A DNA stretch of 64,000 nt from Hirundichthys speculiger (GCA_018398805.1 JAGFBZ010000907.1:124001-188000), one strand, 5' to 3'. Positions 46,604 through 60,319 are shown, counted from the stretch's first letter. Made by a program: numbers and translations. The notes: generated by a model not told the origin, from the letters alone.

Positions 46604-47394
46604 AGAACATCACAGATGTGAATTTTATGCTTTACTTAGCCAGGAAATCTTAATTCTAGTAATTACGGTTAAAACAAACAACAATACCCAGAGTTCCAGT
46701 TTTTCTCTTTCATGATATAAATTTGTTTCAAATAACCACATACATATATTCTCCGAGGTAAATAATACTTGTTTCTGTGCTGAAGCAAGTCTGTTTCTTA
46801 ATGATTTGATCTCAAATTAAACTTTTTTTTTTCCATTTGTTTCAAACCCTTGAACACCTACCAGACGGATAATTTCACCAGCACTGAGTGACAACTACAT
46901 TTCACTAAAATTTAAATGTTATTTCTTGTATCCTCGCTAGTGTTTCTTTTTCTTTTTGTTCTTGTTTACTTGTCAGTTTTGAGTTTCTCTAAGTTTATTC
47001 CTTGGTTTTTGTTAAATAAAAGGTCTCCTGACCTCCTCGGCTCCAGTATCCTCACATGATCTTGTTTTCTCCACATGAAAATATTTACATTTACATTTTA
47101 CCTCACAATGACAAACCAACACAAATATTGACGTCTTCAGGAGAATTACCCCAGATTTCCCTCTGACGTCTCCCTCCATTCTGGCAGAAATGCTCCACTT
47201 CTGCCATGTCAATGTCAGTTTCTGTCCGGAGAAGAATGGCTTCTACCTGACCTCTACCATGAAGACCAGATAGATGGAGCGCTGCACCATCAATATGAAG
47301 GAGCTCTGAACCTCATTTATGATACCCACTGTCTTACTGGTTATCTGTTTGACAAAAAAAATAAAAACATCTACCCCAGCTTTTAATCAGTTTA

Positions 47395-47524
47395 ATCGAT
47401 CAAGAAGTAGGTTTGTGATCCCAGACGATGATGGAAGCTACGGTGCTTTTGGACATTTTTAAGTTTCTTGTGTCCTTCCAAACTTCTGTTCCTTGACAAT
47501 ATCCAGTCTCAGAAGTCAAATATA
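47395..47524 (-). mobile_element. Tc1-like transposase N-terminal fragment
   Basis: The minus strand encodes KDTRNLKMSKSTVASII, resembling the helix-turn-helix segment typical of Tc1-type transposases. It is truncated by the hAT-like element that begins at 47533. Confidence 0.4.
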
Positions 47525-47532
47525 CCTTTAAC

Positions 47533-48948
47533 CAAGGGCGTAACCATGGTATAGACATTGAGAGCCCTCCCCCCAGAATTTTTTTTAAAGGTGCATTTCC
47601 CACATTTCTGTGATTTTTATTTATTGACCATCTGAAATCACATTTAAAGGAATACTCTGCAATTTCTCTGAGATAGTAGCAAATAGGATAGCTTCCAGCT
47701 GGGAAAAATTACATGCCTAAAGCATGTTGATGTAAATATTGTGATTGGAACAACAAAAAGTCCATAGCACACGATGGACTTTTAATTCCAAGTTAATTTG
47801 TATTTTGTTGATTTGTCTCAAAATGAATGTCTGCACATTTACACTGAAACGTTTAATGTGAATGAAATCATAGATTTGTACAAATAATTAAATGTAAAAT
47901 ATTGATTTTAATTGAATATATATACAGATTTATTCATTTGACATAAAAAAAAAATAGTGTGGCCTGTCCTTACACAATCCCTCTCCCTGTCTCTCTGTGC
48001 TGCCTGCATTATGACCAGATATTATTATTGTACCAGAAGAATAACTGACCCTGAGGAAAATTTTATTTAGAATATTCTGCTTTTCTTACTAGTTTTATTT
48101 ACTGCTGACACGTAGGCTTAGGTTAAAACAAATGTCATCAAGCTGTTGAGTCTTGTATTCCAGTGTCTCACCTGATCATCCATGTTTTCAGAGACTGTCC
48201 CTGTCTGGCCTGTCCTTACAGCATCCCTCTCCCTGTCTCTCTGTGCTGCCTGCATTATGACCAGATATTATTATTATTGTACCAGAAGAACAGTAACTGA
48301 CCCTGAGGATCTTTTTAATTTGATACATTAAATATTTTGCTTGTATTTCTAGCGTTACACACACACACATACACACAACACACGGAGAGAGAAAACAGCA
48401 CACAAACGGAAGACACATCATATCATATGATACAGTCTCTTCACTTCAAGCTAGCTATCTCAACTAACAAACTGAGCCCTTTTTAACGAGCTAAATATTT
48501 CAAATTAATTAAAAATTAACACACTCAGTATGACAACATCACTCCTCTTTAGCTATCTAGTTGCTTACTGTCTGAAAAAACTTTGTATGTCCTGTTTTTT
48601 CTGCTTTTTGGGTAAACAAATTGCTCCCTCCTTTCTTTTACATTCAACGCTCTCTATTGTTTCCTCTGTCGGAGCCGGCGCTTCAAACCGAGAGCCGTTA
48701 AATGGGCGCAACCAAGTGTACAACTGGGAGGGGGTGGTCACACACTTTAGTTTTCCTTATAAACGGTAATAAATTGATTGGTAAATATTTGGAAATAACA
48801 AGAGACGGACTGTTGAGCCAGGTTTCATAAAAGGAGGAAATATTTAACATATTTACACATAATATTGGGGGGGGGGGGGACAGATTGGTATTTTCCCAGT
48901 ATTGGGGGGGGACACGACCCCCCCAAAGAATGCGTGGTTACGCCCATG
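47533..48948. mobile_element. hAT-like element, 1.4 kb, with exact 8-bp target duplication
   Basis: Ends CAAGGGCGTAACCA and TGGTTACGCCCATG form 14-bp inverted repeats with one mismatch. Both are flanked by the exact 8-bp sequence CCTTTAAC (47525-47532 and 48949-48956). Long G and C runs sit just inside both ends. No transposase frame is visible, so it is non-autonomous. It contains a direct duplication of about 100 bases. Confidence 0.85.
47961..48309. repeat. ~100-bp direct duplication inside the hAT-like element
   Basis: 47961-48058 and 48207-48309 are near-identical copies (GGCCTGTCCTTACA... through the CTGACCCTGAGGA block), about 245 bases apart start to start. The copies differ in an ATT repeat count and a few bases. 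Confidence 0.85.
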
Positions 48949-48968
48949 CCTTTAACTGCGACACCTTA

Positions 48969-49014
48969 CACACACACACACACACATATACATATATATG
49001 TATATATATATATA
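48969..49014. repeat. (CA)n / (TA)n microsatellite
   Basis: CA repeats running into TA-rich repeats next to the MITE at 49015. Confidence 0.85.
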
Positions 49015-49380
49015 CAGTCATGGAAAAAAATTATTAGACCACCCTTGTTTTCTTCAGTTTCTTGTTCATTTTAATGCCTGGTACAACTAAAGGTACATTT
49101 GTTTGGACAAACATAACGATAACCACAAAGATTGCTCATAAGAGTTTTATTTAAGAGCTGATATCTTACCATTTTCCATGGTTTTCTTGATTATAACCTA
49201 AATCACTTAAGTTTTTACATCAATAGCTATGGCGTTGTACTGCCAAAAACACTGCTTTTATGCATTCAGTGTTTTCTTTTCTGCCTGTTTTAGTCACATG
49301 ATGACGTTTAGTGGTACCAGGTATTAAAATGAACAAGAAACTGAAGAAAAATGGTGGTCTAATAATTTTTTCCATGACTG
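49015..49380. mobile_element. MITE with ~60-bp terminal inverted repeats and TA duplication
   Basis: The left end CAGTCATGGAAAAAAATTAT and the right end ATAATTTTTTCCATGACTG pair over about 60 bases (the arms also contain TTCTTCAGTTTCTTGTTCAT and its inverse). TA flanks both sides, a Tc1/mariner-type insertion. It sits between a (CA)n(TA)n microsatellite and a LINE-tail repeat. Confidence 0.85.
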
Positions 49381-49394
49381 TATATACAGATGTG

Positions 49395-49655
49395 TAACTA
49401 CAAGTTTGCATGTTCTCCCCATGCCTGCGAGGGTGTCCTCCAGGTACTCCGGCTTCCTCCCACAGTCCAAAGACATGCATGTCAGGTTAATTGGTGGTTC
49501 TAAATTGCCCGTAGGAGTCTACATGTGGCCCTGCGATGGACTGGCGACATGTCCAGGGTGGACCCCTGCTTTTTGCATAAAGAGCGCTGGGATAGGCTCC
49601 AGCAGATCCCCATAACCCTAGATGGGATTTAACAGTTATGGATGATGGATGATGG
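49395..49655. mobile_element. Common teleost interspersed repeat, second copy
   Basis: Carries GTTTGCATGTTCTCCCCATG, TCCAAAGACATGCATGTC and GCGATGGACTGGCGACATGT, the inverse of the repeat at 2690-3060, and ends in GATGGATGATGGATG units. Confidence 0.75.
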
Positions 49656-52252
49656 ATGTGTAACTTCTTTGCCATGTTCATTCAGTTCCATGAGGGATCA
49701 CATGGACCACTGATACGCCACTAAGATACACCAGAACTCAGCTTCGAGTGTAAAAATGGAGTCGGAATGCTTGTATTTTTGATAAATCAACAATTTTATT
49801 TGTTGGTGGAGACCATTGCATTTATGAAAAGAAACATCTTGAGATTGGTCTGAAAAAAAAGCCAGCGCTTTAAGTCTAAAACGATGCTTCTGCGCCGTAG
49901 ATGAAAGGGTCTTGAGGCGAACTGTAGAGGAGGAGGCTGTCAAGCCAAAAGCCTGTGGAGGCCTGAACGTTTATGACCATCATATCACCTTGTAAAAAGG
50001 TCTGGATTCCCTCAACAGCCTCTTTTCCACTAAGCTCTGAGCCTGAAGTCTGATTTGTGGTCGAATCCTAAGACTTGAGATGGTTTGGCTCGGCTACTCT
50101 GCCTGCAGCTGCACCAAAGCATGAGAGTTACAATACAGCGGTGTCATGATTTGTTACATGTCATAACATTTTGAAACATTTTCCCCCTTGTCGACTTCTT
50201 GCGGGCGCTGACTTTTTCATTTGGTGAGAAAATGGGGTCATTTGTTAACTGATGTGATTATAAAATGGGCTTTCCAACATAATTAGTAGGTTTTTGGTGT
50301 TTTCGGTTCAATTTTCTTTTGTTTTAATACGACATGAAAACAAGCTTTCAAATATCGTGAAACACGTTTCTGAAAAATGAAACCTCCATGAGTGGCTTTT
50401 AAGACCTGCAGGAACACACATCAGCCGCTTCCAAACGGGGATTGTGGTGTAAGAATCTCCTCATTCTGCCTCCGCTCTCCAGCTGTGCAGGCACAACGAT
50501 CCCACGAAAGTGCAATCAGTCGGTACTTTCACAAGGCGCTACAGCTGTCTGCAATCAGACGATAACGTCTTTCCACGACCAGCAGCAAGTCCCTAATGTC
50601 TCTTGGTCACTGATGGATTTATTCGGACGGCTTATTGAAGTAGAAAAAAGATTAACAGGAAAAAGAAGCAAAACACACGGCAGCGTGTGGCCCAGTTTTG
50701 CCACCGCTGCTGGGATTCGCGGTGGTTCTGTGGTTGCAGGACGAGGCGACCGGTCGGCCTGAGCAGGTGGCAGCCGGCGGTCACACATGGCCTGTCCAAC
50801 TGGTCTCTGCTGCTCAGCACATCTCTATTACCCCCATGTAGTTGTAATAGTATTTTCAAGTGCCTTTAAACCACCTCTCAAAACATCTTTCCACTGCTCG
50901 GCCGCAGGATCAGTTCTGAAATAACAAATATTAAGCCACTGGAAACCAGTTTTTCAAAATCTCTCAGATCTCGTGCTTTAAAGAGATCTCAAATAGTCTC
51001 ATATGTGGGAAAAGGAAACATTATGAAACGGCCTCTCGCACAAAGCGGCCATGACTTATATCCATGTTAACATCTCAGTAAAACAAATATAACAGTTGTA
51101 AATTGCTCCATCATTACTGTACGCATGTTTGAGAGCGAATCATGAGACGGGTGTTTGACGGGCAAACATTAACCGCCGTAATCTGGGGGATCAGATGTAG
51201 ACATAAGCAGTATAAAAAGGCTTGGAATGTATTTAGATAAGACGCCGTTTCAGTGAGGCTTCCAGAGAGTTACAACCAGGAAGAGCGAGAGCTAAAGGTC
51301 ATGTAGATACATACACAAAGGCTCTGTTCAGTCATTTAGAAAACATTAACAAGGTACATTTCCACTCCGTTATGACTTCTGAACGCTTCCGAAAGCCCTT
51401 TATCTCGTAACCATGTAAATAAGTTTCCAACAAACAAAATGACAGCTGATTGATGTTATGTGCACATGAAAAGTGAGAATGCCACTCGAGGCTCAATAGT
51501 GTCAGTAAAACGGCAGCGAGTGAAACGCAATCATGTGATCGCTCCAACTGGCGGCGGACAGCAGTCAGAGAAAGGCCAAGCGACTGACGGGGGAGCGGAG
51601 AACGTCGGGTGTTGACAGGGAGGTCTGGGACGATGTGACCCCATCCTGATGACTCAGACCTCATTAGCACGAAGCGATCCTCTGACATCACACCTCAGAA
51701 ATCTGATACGTGCCATATGATACATGACTCCTCGTGCTGAAGCTCTCATCTGAACACGTTTTGGTTTCATTGCTGGTTTCATTTCATGTGCGTTAATGCA
51801 GTTCAGCTGCTGAACGTTTTCTCTTTCACCGCTGGTCCATCACCAGTCTAGAAGAGGCCGAATGTAGCCACAGTTGCAGGACACTTTTTTTTTTTATTAC
51901 CGTCACCATCTTAAGGAAGTAGGATCGTCAATCAAACTGCACGTTGACCGATGAGTCAAATGTATGATTACTGAACTGCTACAGTGGAGCGTGCTCGTGT
52001 CTGGAATTGAATGCACCAAAGAGTTTTTTTTTAGTCTATTGAGGGATTTTTTTATGTATAGATTCTGTGTCTAAAATCAATATTGAGGAAGGGAGTGTTG
52101 GAGAGGAAATACAGTAACTTAAGGAATCAAACCAAGATGCTGGTTTCTAACGGATATGTGCTTAAAAAGAAGGAGGTGAAATGTTGTTTTTGCATTTAAT
52201 TTTTTCATTTTGTCTCCCTTTCTGCTTTTCACCTGGAGCATCTCAGAAGTCC

Positions 52253-52420
52253 AAAGACACAAAGGAACTTTTTAGCTCTGAAGGTAGCCCCTATAGGTGT
52301 AGAGATTAAGTCAATCTTATATCACTATTTGGTTTGATCTCTTGCTTGGTTACTCTCCTTTTGTCTTCAGTTATTGCTTTCTTGACTTTCTTAGTTTGGC
52401 TGTTTTTTTTTTGGTTTTTT
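52253..52420. mobile_element. Partial copy of the AAAGCAGCACAAA repeat
   Basis: Shares CACAAAGGAACTTTT, AGCCCCTATAGGTGT and a TTTTGTCTTCAG...TTTCTTAG body with the copies at 10253 and 42003. Confidence 0.35.
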
Positions 52421-53921
52421 TTTTTATAGCTTCAATCTGACTCTTCAGAAAACTCTTTAGGTGACGTCACAGAGGCTTTGTCCAGTTCTACCCATAGTGG
52501 CTATGGGCCATCATTTCATGAAATGTCAGCAGAACTAAATTTACACATTTCGGCATTCAGGAAAAGGTCAGTGGAGGGTTTAAACAAAATCTACTCTAGA
52601 GCTGCTGTAAATGGGAAGTGCTCATAAATATTGCTCATCATTCTCAGACTCTATACGCCTTAAATGGACAGTTATGCTCACAATGTGCAGGTGCTTTTTA
52701 ACCGCGTGTTTTAGAATGTGAGTTAATTATGAATTCTAATCTGTTCATCTTAACTGATGGACATTTCACTTGTTTAAGCTTCAGATTGTGTTTCTTAAAG
52801 TGACAATGGTGGATTCTTGATAGAAGTTTCTCAGACAGGCCTAATAAAGACAATGCAGTCATCTGCAGCAGAGTTTTGCTCTTAAATGCTTCGTTGGACA
52901 GAAGACATGGCCTTAAATATCCGCATTCAGTCCTGGTTGCACTGGGAACGGAAGAGCTGTGGTCTGAGATGTTTTTTTTTTTTTTCTTTTTTTGACCTCA
53001 GGTCTCACCGGGAGCATTTCAGAAATGGAGCAAAGTGATCTGGCAAAAAAAAATCTGAATGTATCTCTTGTTAAATATGTGCAAAGCTGATTTTTTTGTT
53101 TAAAATCTGAAACGGTTCATGTCCGTACTTGTCATAAACCTCTTTTGTTCAGCGTCCCTGTCGGTGCATCGCTTTACTTTTTGTACATTTTGTGACCAAC
53201 ACCTGCTAATCAGAGGAACAAGACGGAGCGGGTGCGGGTGGGGGCAATAGTGCAATATCCTCATGTGCATGTACAAAATGTGAAGCCACTTTTAGAGCGC
53301 TGGAACATTTTTGTGCAACTGAAAAATGTCCTCAGGGTAGCTTTTTAACTTGCTGTGTGGAAAAGAGTTGAGTCTGCACTCCTTCCGTCGCCAAAGTGAT
53401 TTATTTGCAAATGCTGTGCAACGTTTAAATCTACAAGATTATCTTCTGGTTTTTCTTCAGGCTCGGGTGGTATTCCTGCTCATTACATGGTTAAGATAGA
53501 TCTCTTTAAACTAAGACGAATCTGTAAAGGAGCAGGAGCAAGAACGAGAATAATTTGTTCCTAATGCGACTGAGGCCAGAGAATATGAGTCAATGTTGGC
53601 TTTTCCCAAAAAAAAAAATGCATCTGCTGCAGGGTTTTATGTTAACATGCTGCACCACCACCACAAGTACGTACGTAGAGGAAGAAGATAAAAATGCTGA
53701 ACGTGCCTGTGTTTTGCCACTACATTAAAATGAGCAGAAGTTAAATATAGCTGTGTGGTCCGTATTTTTCAGTCGGGCCGTGTTTGTGTTGTGATCTGCT
53801 GTGGCAAACATGAGCGTTTGGGTCGTGATCTGGCTCCAGCTAGCTGTTGAGTTGATTTAGGGCTCTTTTCACTTTTCAGGGAAAAATAAAAGACCGGTTT
53901 GTGTGTTGCTGTCTTCTTTTT

Positions 53922-53945
53922 TCTTCTTCTTCTTCTTCTTCTTCT
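53922..53945. repeat. (CTT)n microsatellite
   Basis: About eight CTT units. Confidence 0.85.
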
Positions 53946-56064
53946 CTTTTCCCACTCTCCGTCTATTCTGAATGTAACCGCTCCCCGCCTGCAGAGCCCA
54001 GTCTGTCAGCCGGTATGAATAAGTGTGGGAGACTTGAGATGGTGCCTCGGGTGGCAGAAACTGGACTCGGGTCACTAAAAGTGGGTGTACATTTGAGAAA
54101 CCCTCGCATGCGTCTTCCTTAAATAGGTTTCCAGCGGTGGGGAGCACGGGCACAAAGAGCTATTATGCCGGTCAGGATGTGCTGATTGTTTGCCTGCTTA
54201 GTGCAGAGCGTGCCTGCAGTGAAAATGACGGGGTTGGAATTTTTCAAGACTGGAAACTACAAAAGTGTAATTAAGGAAGAGATAAAGCACAAAGGAAGGC
54301 ATTTAGCAGTCAGGATTCCTCTGCAGTATTATTTTCCATTGTGTGATTGTTTGTGTTTGTTGGATGGCTAATTGTTGTCTTACTGTTTTTGCTGCTTTCT
54401 GAATCTCCCTCGCTGAGCTTCCAGCGACGAACAAGCTAAGAGATGTTTACAGGAATATCACTGCTGCCCTCAAACCTCAACCAAGTTATGATTTATGGAA
54501 AGCTGTGGTCCCACCAGAGTTTTGGGCAATTACCAAAGTCTAGTTGCACATTGATTTATGTCTCAGTGAGGGACTCTGGAGCCTTTTAAGTTGTGTAAAC
54601 TGGAACACTGCGTCTCCAACATTAGCGATATTTGGCCACTTCGCATACTTAGAGGGAGCTGGTTAAAGTTAGACTCCTTCCACAGGCTGAATTTATTTCC
54701 CTCTTATTACGCTCCTTTTGAACGTCTGCCTGAAGGATAAGTGCCTCTGAGACAACCACGTTTCTCCTTTTGTCCAAAGCTCCTTATTTCATTTCACTCC
54801 ACATGTTTAAGGCAGATGAATAACATCTCGCGGCCCGAAACGCAGGTAGAACAAGAAGCTGCGCGTGCTGGAAAGTCCCGTTCAAACCCAGAAAGGCTCA
54901 GGAGCGCATTCGTTTTTATCAGTCGTTCAGAATCTTTGGTGCCATAAAAGCTGGCAGCCGGGCGGTTTGAAAAGTCTGAAATGTCAACATATGAAAATCC
55001 TGCAAGGTGATGTCATTAAACCGCACAAAGGTCTCATACATTTAGCGGCCCAGCCGGTCCCTGGTGCGGATCACCAAAGAAAGATTAAAGGCCCAATCTC
55101 TAAATATGCGCATACGGTTTTCTCCGGACAGAGGAGAGTTGATAATACCTGACACCAGATTTACATCTGGGCCAATCAAACTGCCACCAGCCAGGCCAAA
55201 AGCTGAAGTCAGGATCCAGCTGCCTGAACGTGTGGTACCGCTAATGCTTAGCAGATGCTGCCTTTTGAACCCATCTGCAGTATGTAAAAGTCTCCCTGTT
55301 TCCGTCCAAAGAACATAAAATTTTAATGTTTCGCACCTGAAGAAAGACTTGAATGGTATCCTGTTTAATTGACTTGCTGTTTGTGTCAGTTATTTTGCTG
55401 TTCCTGCATGCAGCCTTCCTGATTTGTATATTACAAATCATGCGCTATGACGAACACTCACGGGCGGTGAATTACCGCGATTACCCCGGGACGCCGTTCT
55501 GGGAAAAGCATCATCTTTCACTCTTGAAAGCACATCCATTAAACTGCATTGTGCTGCTGCGCAGACTGCAGAGATGCGTATCATCCGCAGATAAAACTAG
55601 AACCTTCCGCTTGACTAAATACTCTGAGGATATGTTTTTCTTGGAGATAAGGTGGCGCGATGGTATCGCTGTCATCTCGCCGCGAGGAAGACTCCTGCGT
55701 ATTATCTCGCGGGCCTGACCTTTACCTGTGTCGATTTCCTCCCACAGTCCAGACGGAGGCTGCTGCAGCATGATTTCAATATCCGGTGAAATAAATACAG
55801 GATAGCTTGTTAGATTACCTGGCCTCTGAAGCGTGAAAATCCTTGACATGCGAAAGCACATGTGCCCACGCAGCTGCCGGTGGTACCGTTTCTGGGGTCC
55901 TCGGGTCAAATATGGAGCCGAGACCTGCAGATGTATCAGGTTCTGCAGTTAATTAGAAATATTTCTGTTGCGGACCGACTTGGTTACGTAAGGAAATAGT
56001 TTCTAAAATGTATTACCCCCGTTTCAACCGCAGGTTATTTGAGTAACAAAGATGATTGTAGTTG

Positions 56065-56220
56065 GTTTCAATTTTAGGCAAATACAACCTAAGCATATAG
56101 TTTTTCACTGTGCTGTTATTTATTTAACAAAAATGAAGCCTATAAAAATCCTGAGGGCAATACTAGTACCCCCTCACTGCTCCATATATAAAGAAGATCA
56201 GTTACAGCCAGGTGCTGAGG
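56065..56220 (-). mobile_element. Terminal fragment of the Tc1-like family seen at 1690 and 57990
   Basis: Shares GGCAAATACAACC, the GTTATTTATTTAACAAAAATGAAGCC block and CCTGAGGGCAATACTAGTA with the terminal part of the copy at 1690-2680. Confidence 0.4.
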
Positions 56221-56524
56221 CCTGAGCAAAACCAGGATAAGGGACTAAGCTGGAATAACTGTGTCAGTTATCCCAAGCTGAATTTATCCTCCAGCCGGTT
56301 GCAGGAAAGTGGGATTGGGTAGGTTACTGTGCAGCTAGCCTGGCCAGGACCAGGCCCACAACCAGGATTTCTTAGTCCTGCCTGCTGCTCTGAGCCAGCC
56401 GTCACTCCGATTGGAAATACATTTACTTACCAGTTATTTATGTGTATGCTACCTTATTTTCATTACCCGCATTAAATTATTACAGAATTAAATTACAAAT
56501 TAAATCCAGTCCATTTAGGCTGTA

Positions 56525-57199
56525 CAGTGATCCCTTATTTTTCGCGGTTAATGGGGACCGGCGCCCCCCCGCGAAAATCAAAATCCGCTAATGGGAGCCG
56601 CAGCCCACCGAGCCTAAATAATGTGTTTAAAATATGTTTAAAAACCGCAAAAAAGCAGCGAGGGACTGCAGAGAAACAAGACAAAGACTCAACTGTGGTC
56701 TTTCTGTTTCCTTCACAGCCTCTGGTCTCTGAACCGTAGTAAAGAAACCGCTGGTATTGTGCTATTTTTGGCTTGTAATTAGCGGCTTACATGTTAACAA
56801 CAACAACAGTCCGGTTTTCTCTGCATGGAACGGGAACTTTATTCTGCCACTGCAGGAACTTGTAACATCACACAGGTTGTATTGTTGGGCTCCTGTCGGT
56901 TAACAGAGAATGTAAATCTATACACGCTGGGCTGCTGTTGATGCTCACTACACTTTTCATCTAACCCCGTTTTTGTTCTGCTGTCCCACGACACACACAC
57001 ACTACATTACCCATAAGGCCACCTTCTTAAAGGGGCCAGGTTGGCTCACAGCATTTCTTCGCTGTGAGAGAACGCGCACAACATCCTGTGATGTTTCCGC
57101 GATTTTTTCTTGATTTTTTAAATTATATTATATATTTCTGAAAAATCCGCAAATAATTAAAACCGCGGAACTTAAAGTGCAAATTTAAAGGGATCACTG
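56525..57199. mobile_element. Pogo/Tigger-like non-autonomous DNA transposon
   Basis: Starts CAGTGATCCCTTATTTTTCG and ends AAGGGATCACTG with TA on both sides (56523-56524, 57200-57201). Sub-terminal CGCGGTT and AACCGCGG also pair. No transposase frame is seen. Confidence 0.75.
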
Positions 57200-57267
57200 T
57201 AGTTATAAAGGCTGATATGATGCTTGACTCACGTCGCTCGTGCCCGTTCTTGAACAGTACTTTAGAT

Positions 57268-57642
57268 CCCCAACCTTTTTTGCACCACAGGACTGGTTTA
57301 ATGTCAGGTAATATTTTCTCGGACCGGTCTGTACAATGTGTTGCGGATAAATACAACAAAATATAATGTTACGACCAGCATCAAAACTGTGGTATTGTCT
57401 CTTTATTATAATAAAGGTAAATCCTCTGTGTATTCACATGTAACTTTATTAGTAGCGTCCTCGTAACATCGCACCGACAACAGATCATCGGTGACATTCT
57501 TCGGAAAGACACTTTCTGAAGATGTTTGTTTTTAACTGATTTTACCACGTGACCGAGACACGGGTCTGGAAGTCTTGTCACGTGTCAAGAGTAAGTCATA
57601 GATGGGTGTACCGGGCCGGGGACCGGGGGTTGGGGACCCCAG
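57268..57642. mobile_element. hAT-like MITE (CCCCAACC ends), copy 1
   Basis: Left end CCCCAACC and right end GGTTGGGGACCCCAG. The same 8 bases CTTTAGAT occur at 57260-57267 and 57643-57650, a likely target duplication. The interior matches the copy at 61006-61464 in reverse orientation (for example the CGGACCGGTCTG and AATGTCAGG blocks). Confidence 0.75.
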
Positions 57643-57989
57643 CTTTAGATGAAGCAGCTCTCTGCAGAAGCGTTTTCTGACAAAGACACTGTGGTTTCAC
57701 CAGTGATGGTGAAACAGTTGTGCAGACCAAACCTACTTTATTTATAAAAAATGTAATTTAATCATGAATATATTCAAGAAAGAACAAAAACGAACATATT
57801 GTCTGCTATTGTCTGCCAGTTAGACTCTCAAGTTTATTATTAGCGGCTATATTCGCTTTGAATGTATTAGGAGTTTAGCCTCGTGAGCTTTCATCATCAG
57901 CCGTTTTTCACTTGGTGAAAAATAATACAGACACACACTTTCTCCTTCTCTGAATCAGTAAATCTATGATCGACCTCGTGGTCTGCTTA

Positions 57990-58990
57990 AGAAAGTCACG
58001 AACGCACACGTGCCACGATTAGTCACACCTGTCTTGACACAGCTGCGCCTTCTCAATCGGGTTTGGGGTTTGTGCAATCGAATAAGCCAGGATGAAAATC
58101 CCGGATCTCTTAATTCCACTGTGCAACATGCTCCATCTGGACTCAGCCAAGCAACTGTTGCTGCAAATCAATCTGGAAAGGGACATAAAACCATTTCCAA
58201 ACAATCTGGAGTTCAGCGTTCTGCAGCTAGAAAGACTATGAGTGGAAAACACTCGACACAGTTGTCAATCTTCCAATGTGTGGACATAAATTCAAGGTCC
58301 ATCTGTGTAAAGCTCAGAGGAATACAAAAAAAAAAAAAACCCAATAGAAACATGTCAGACCTTTCTGACCTCACTGAGCACGTTTAATGTCAAAGTTGAA
58401 GACTCAATGACTGAGGTTTGCTAAACTGCATCTGAACAAACCACAGGACTTTTGGAACAATGTCCTGTTTGCTGATGAGAGTAGAGTAACATCGTTTATC
58501 CCAAACATGGTTTTTCAGAAGAGAATCTCAGACCCACTGTCGAGCACGGTGGCCGGGCGAAGACTCGGGGTTGTTTAACAGCTCCATGATTTAGGCACCT
58601 GCCACTGCGCCGACCATGAACTCCTCTGTGTACCAGAGTATCCGGGAGGCAGGCGTGAAACCGTCAAAAAGCTTGGTCAGAACTGGGTCTTTTACTGGGT
58701 CGGCGACCTGAAGCATGCCACCAAGTTGCTGGAAAGTAAAAGAGTCGAGTTTTTGGAATAGTCCAGGCCTCAGCCTAATGGGAATGCTGTGGTGGGACGT
58801 CAAGAGAGCTGTGCTTCTGCTATGAGCTGAAGCAGCGTTGTGGAAAGAAGAAAAATGGGCTGGAATTGCTCTACAACAGTGTGAGAGAGTCACACAGCTA
58901 ATGACTCGTGACTACTGATCCGTAGGGGTACTTAGAATTGCCCACTTGTTTTTTCTCTCTCCAGTTTCATATTTGTTAAATAAATAAAGG
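57990..58990 (+). mobile_element. Decayed Tc1-like DNA transposon, plus-strand copy
   Basis: Same family as 1690-2680: it shares CATGAACTCCTCTGTGTACC (the inverse of the 2098 block), AAACTGCATCTGAACAAACC and GGGAATGCTGTGGTGGGACG. The transposase reading frame is broken throughout. Confidence 0.7.
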
Positions 58991-59216
58991 CATAGTGAAA
59001 AAAAAAGTAATGGGTCATTTCTCTAAAGCTGTATTTACCCAATACTAAGAACCACTATTATAAGTTTGGATTTAAAAACAGAGGTATTAACTTTTACATA
59101 TGGTCCTTCACATTAAAGTTCAGCTCGATGCTCAATTTCTTCTATTCCTCATCTCGTGGCTGTGAGACTTCTTCGCCTTCACAGGTGCGGAAACAGACTT
59201 GCTGTGGTATTTGGTG

Positions 59217-59261
59217 CTTTTTTTTTTTTTTTGCGGGGGGGGGGGGGGGGGGGGGGGGGGG
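59217..59261. repeat. T-run followed by 27-base G run
   Basis: About 16 T residues, GC, then 27 consecutive G residues (59235-59261). It has G-quadruplex potential and is likely unreliable in length. Confidence 0.95.
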
Positions 59262-59473
59262 AGGAGCTCGACAAGCAAGAACAGGCTCTCTGTGAAGCAG
59301 CCCCGACAGACAGGCACTGAAATGAGCCGTCATTCCACAAACAGCTGTCAAGAGCATTTCTCTGCTGCGTCACCTTCGCAGTTGCCAGCAACCACCGCCG
59401 CTAACCTCAGCGCTGCTGCCCACCGACCCTCTTAATCCGGCATGAACATGAATGGGCTTCCTCGAGCGTGGAC

Positions 59474-59510
59474 GTACGCATGTACGCATGTACGCATGTA
59501 CGCATGTACG
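59474..59510. repeat. Tandem GTACGCAT octamer (about 4.6 units)
   Basis: Perfect octamer repeat of mostly alternating purine-pyrimidine sequence. Confidence 0.9.
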
Positions 59511-60319
59511 CTCGCCGTGCATTCCCGCACTTGAATACGTGGGCATGACAGCTGCAGGCGGCCTGTCTAAACACTGTAATGCAACCACCACTTCTGACAA
59601 GGCTGCAAGTGAAAGTGAGCGTGTGTGTTTATGGTCATTTGCCATCTGGAGGGTCGTTTTAGGTGTGCCTATGGTGGTAAAAGGTTAAAAGATTGGAAGT
59701 TTTATGCTTTGCGGACAAAGGTATCAGTTGCACTTACTCCGCTGGAGCTCCTTTGTAGACGAGCAAGTGAAGTGATATCGTCCCTGAGATTTCTGATCTG
59801 CCCACACGCATACATGTCTCACCATGTCACTTTACTTAACATCCTTTTCTTTTGCTCGAGCAGCTTTGTCATTCCTTTGGCACACCCACGTGTAGGTGTG
59901 GCAGCGTGTGCGGATGCATGTTTGGTACTTTTAGAAAATTGCTTGCAGACATTTTGTACTTTTTGTTACAATTCGTTTGACAGACATAAACCTACAATGA
60001 AGGCGCAAGTGTTTCATGTCAACCTCAGGAATTTCAGGGTGGAAAGTGAGACGGCTCTTTAACAATAAAACGGAAGATCTCTTATCCTAAATCAGGATAA
60101 TGTTTCTACCATAATTACCACCACTGCTGATGTTTCCGCGACCGCTGAACCGCTGCTGCTGATGCACTAGTACACAAATGTAAGGTAATATACCAAACAG
60201 CAGTGGGAGAAGGGCTTTGTTTTGTTCAGAAATGTTTTTAAAGGTAGGGTAAGCGATTTCTTCATGAAGTTATGTCTGTAGGCTTTTCAAACAAAACCAT
60301 CCATCCGTTATCTTCCACT

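Noticed and set aside
59474..59510. Octamer array considered as a CRISPR-like or satellite array
   Set aside because: The units are 8 bases with no spacers, and the genome is animal: a short microsatellite.
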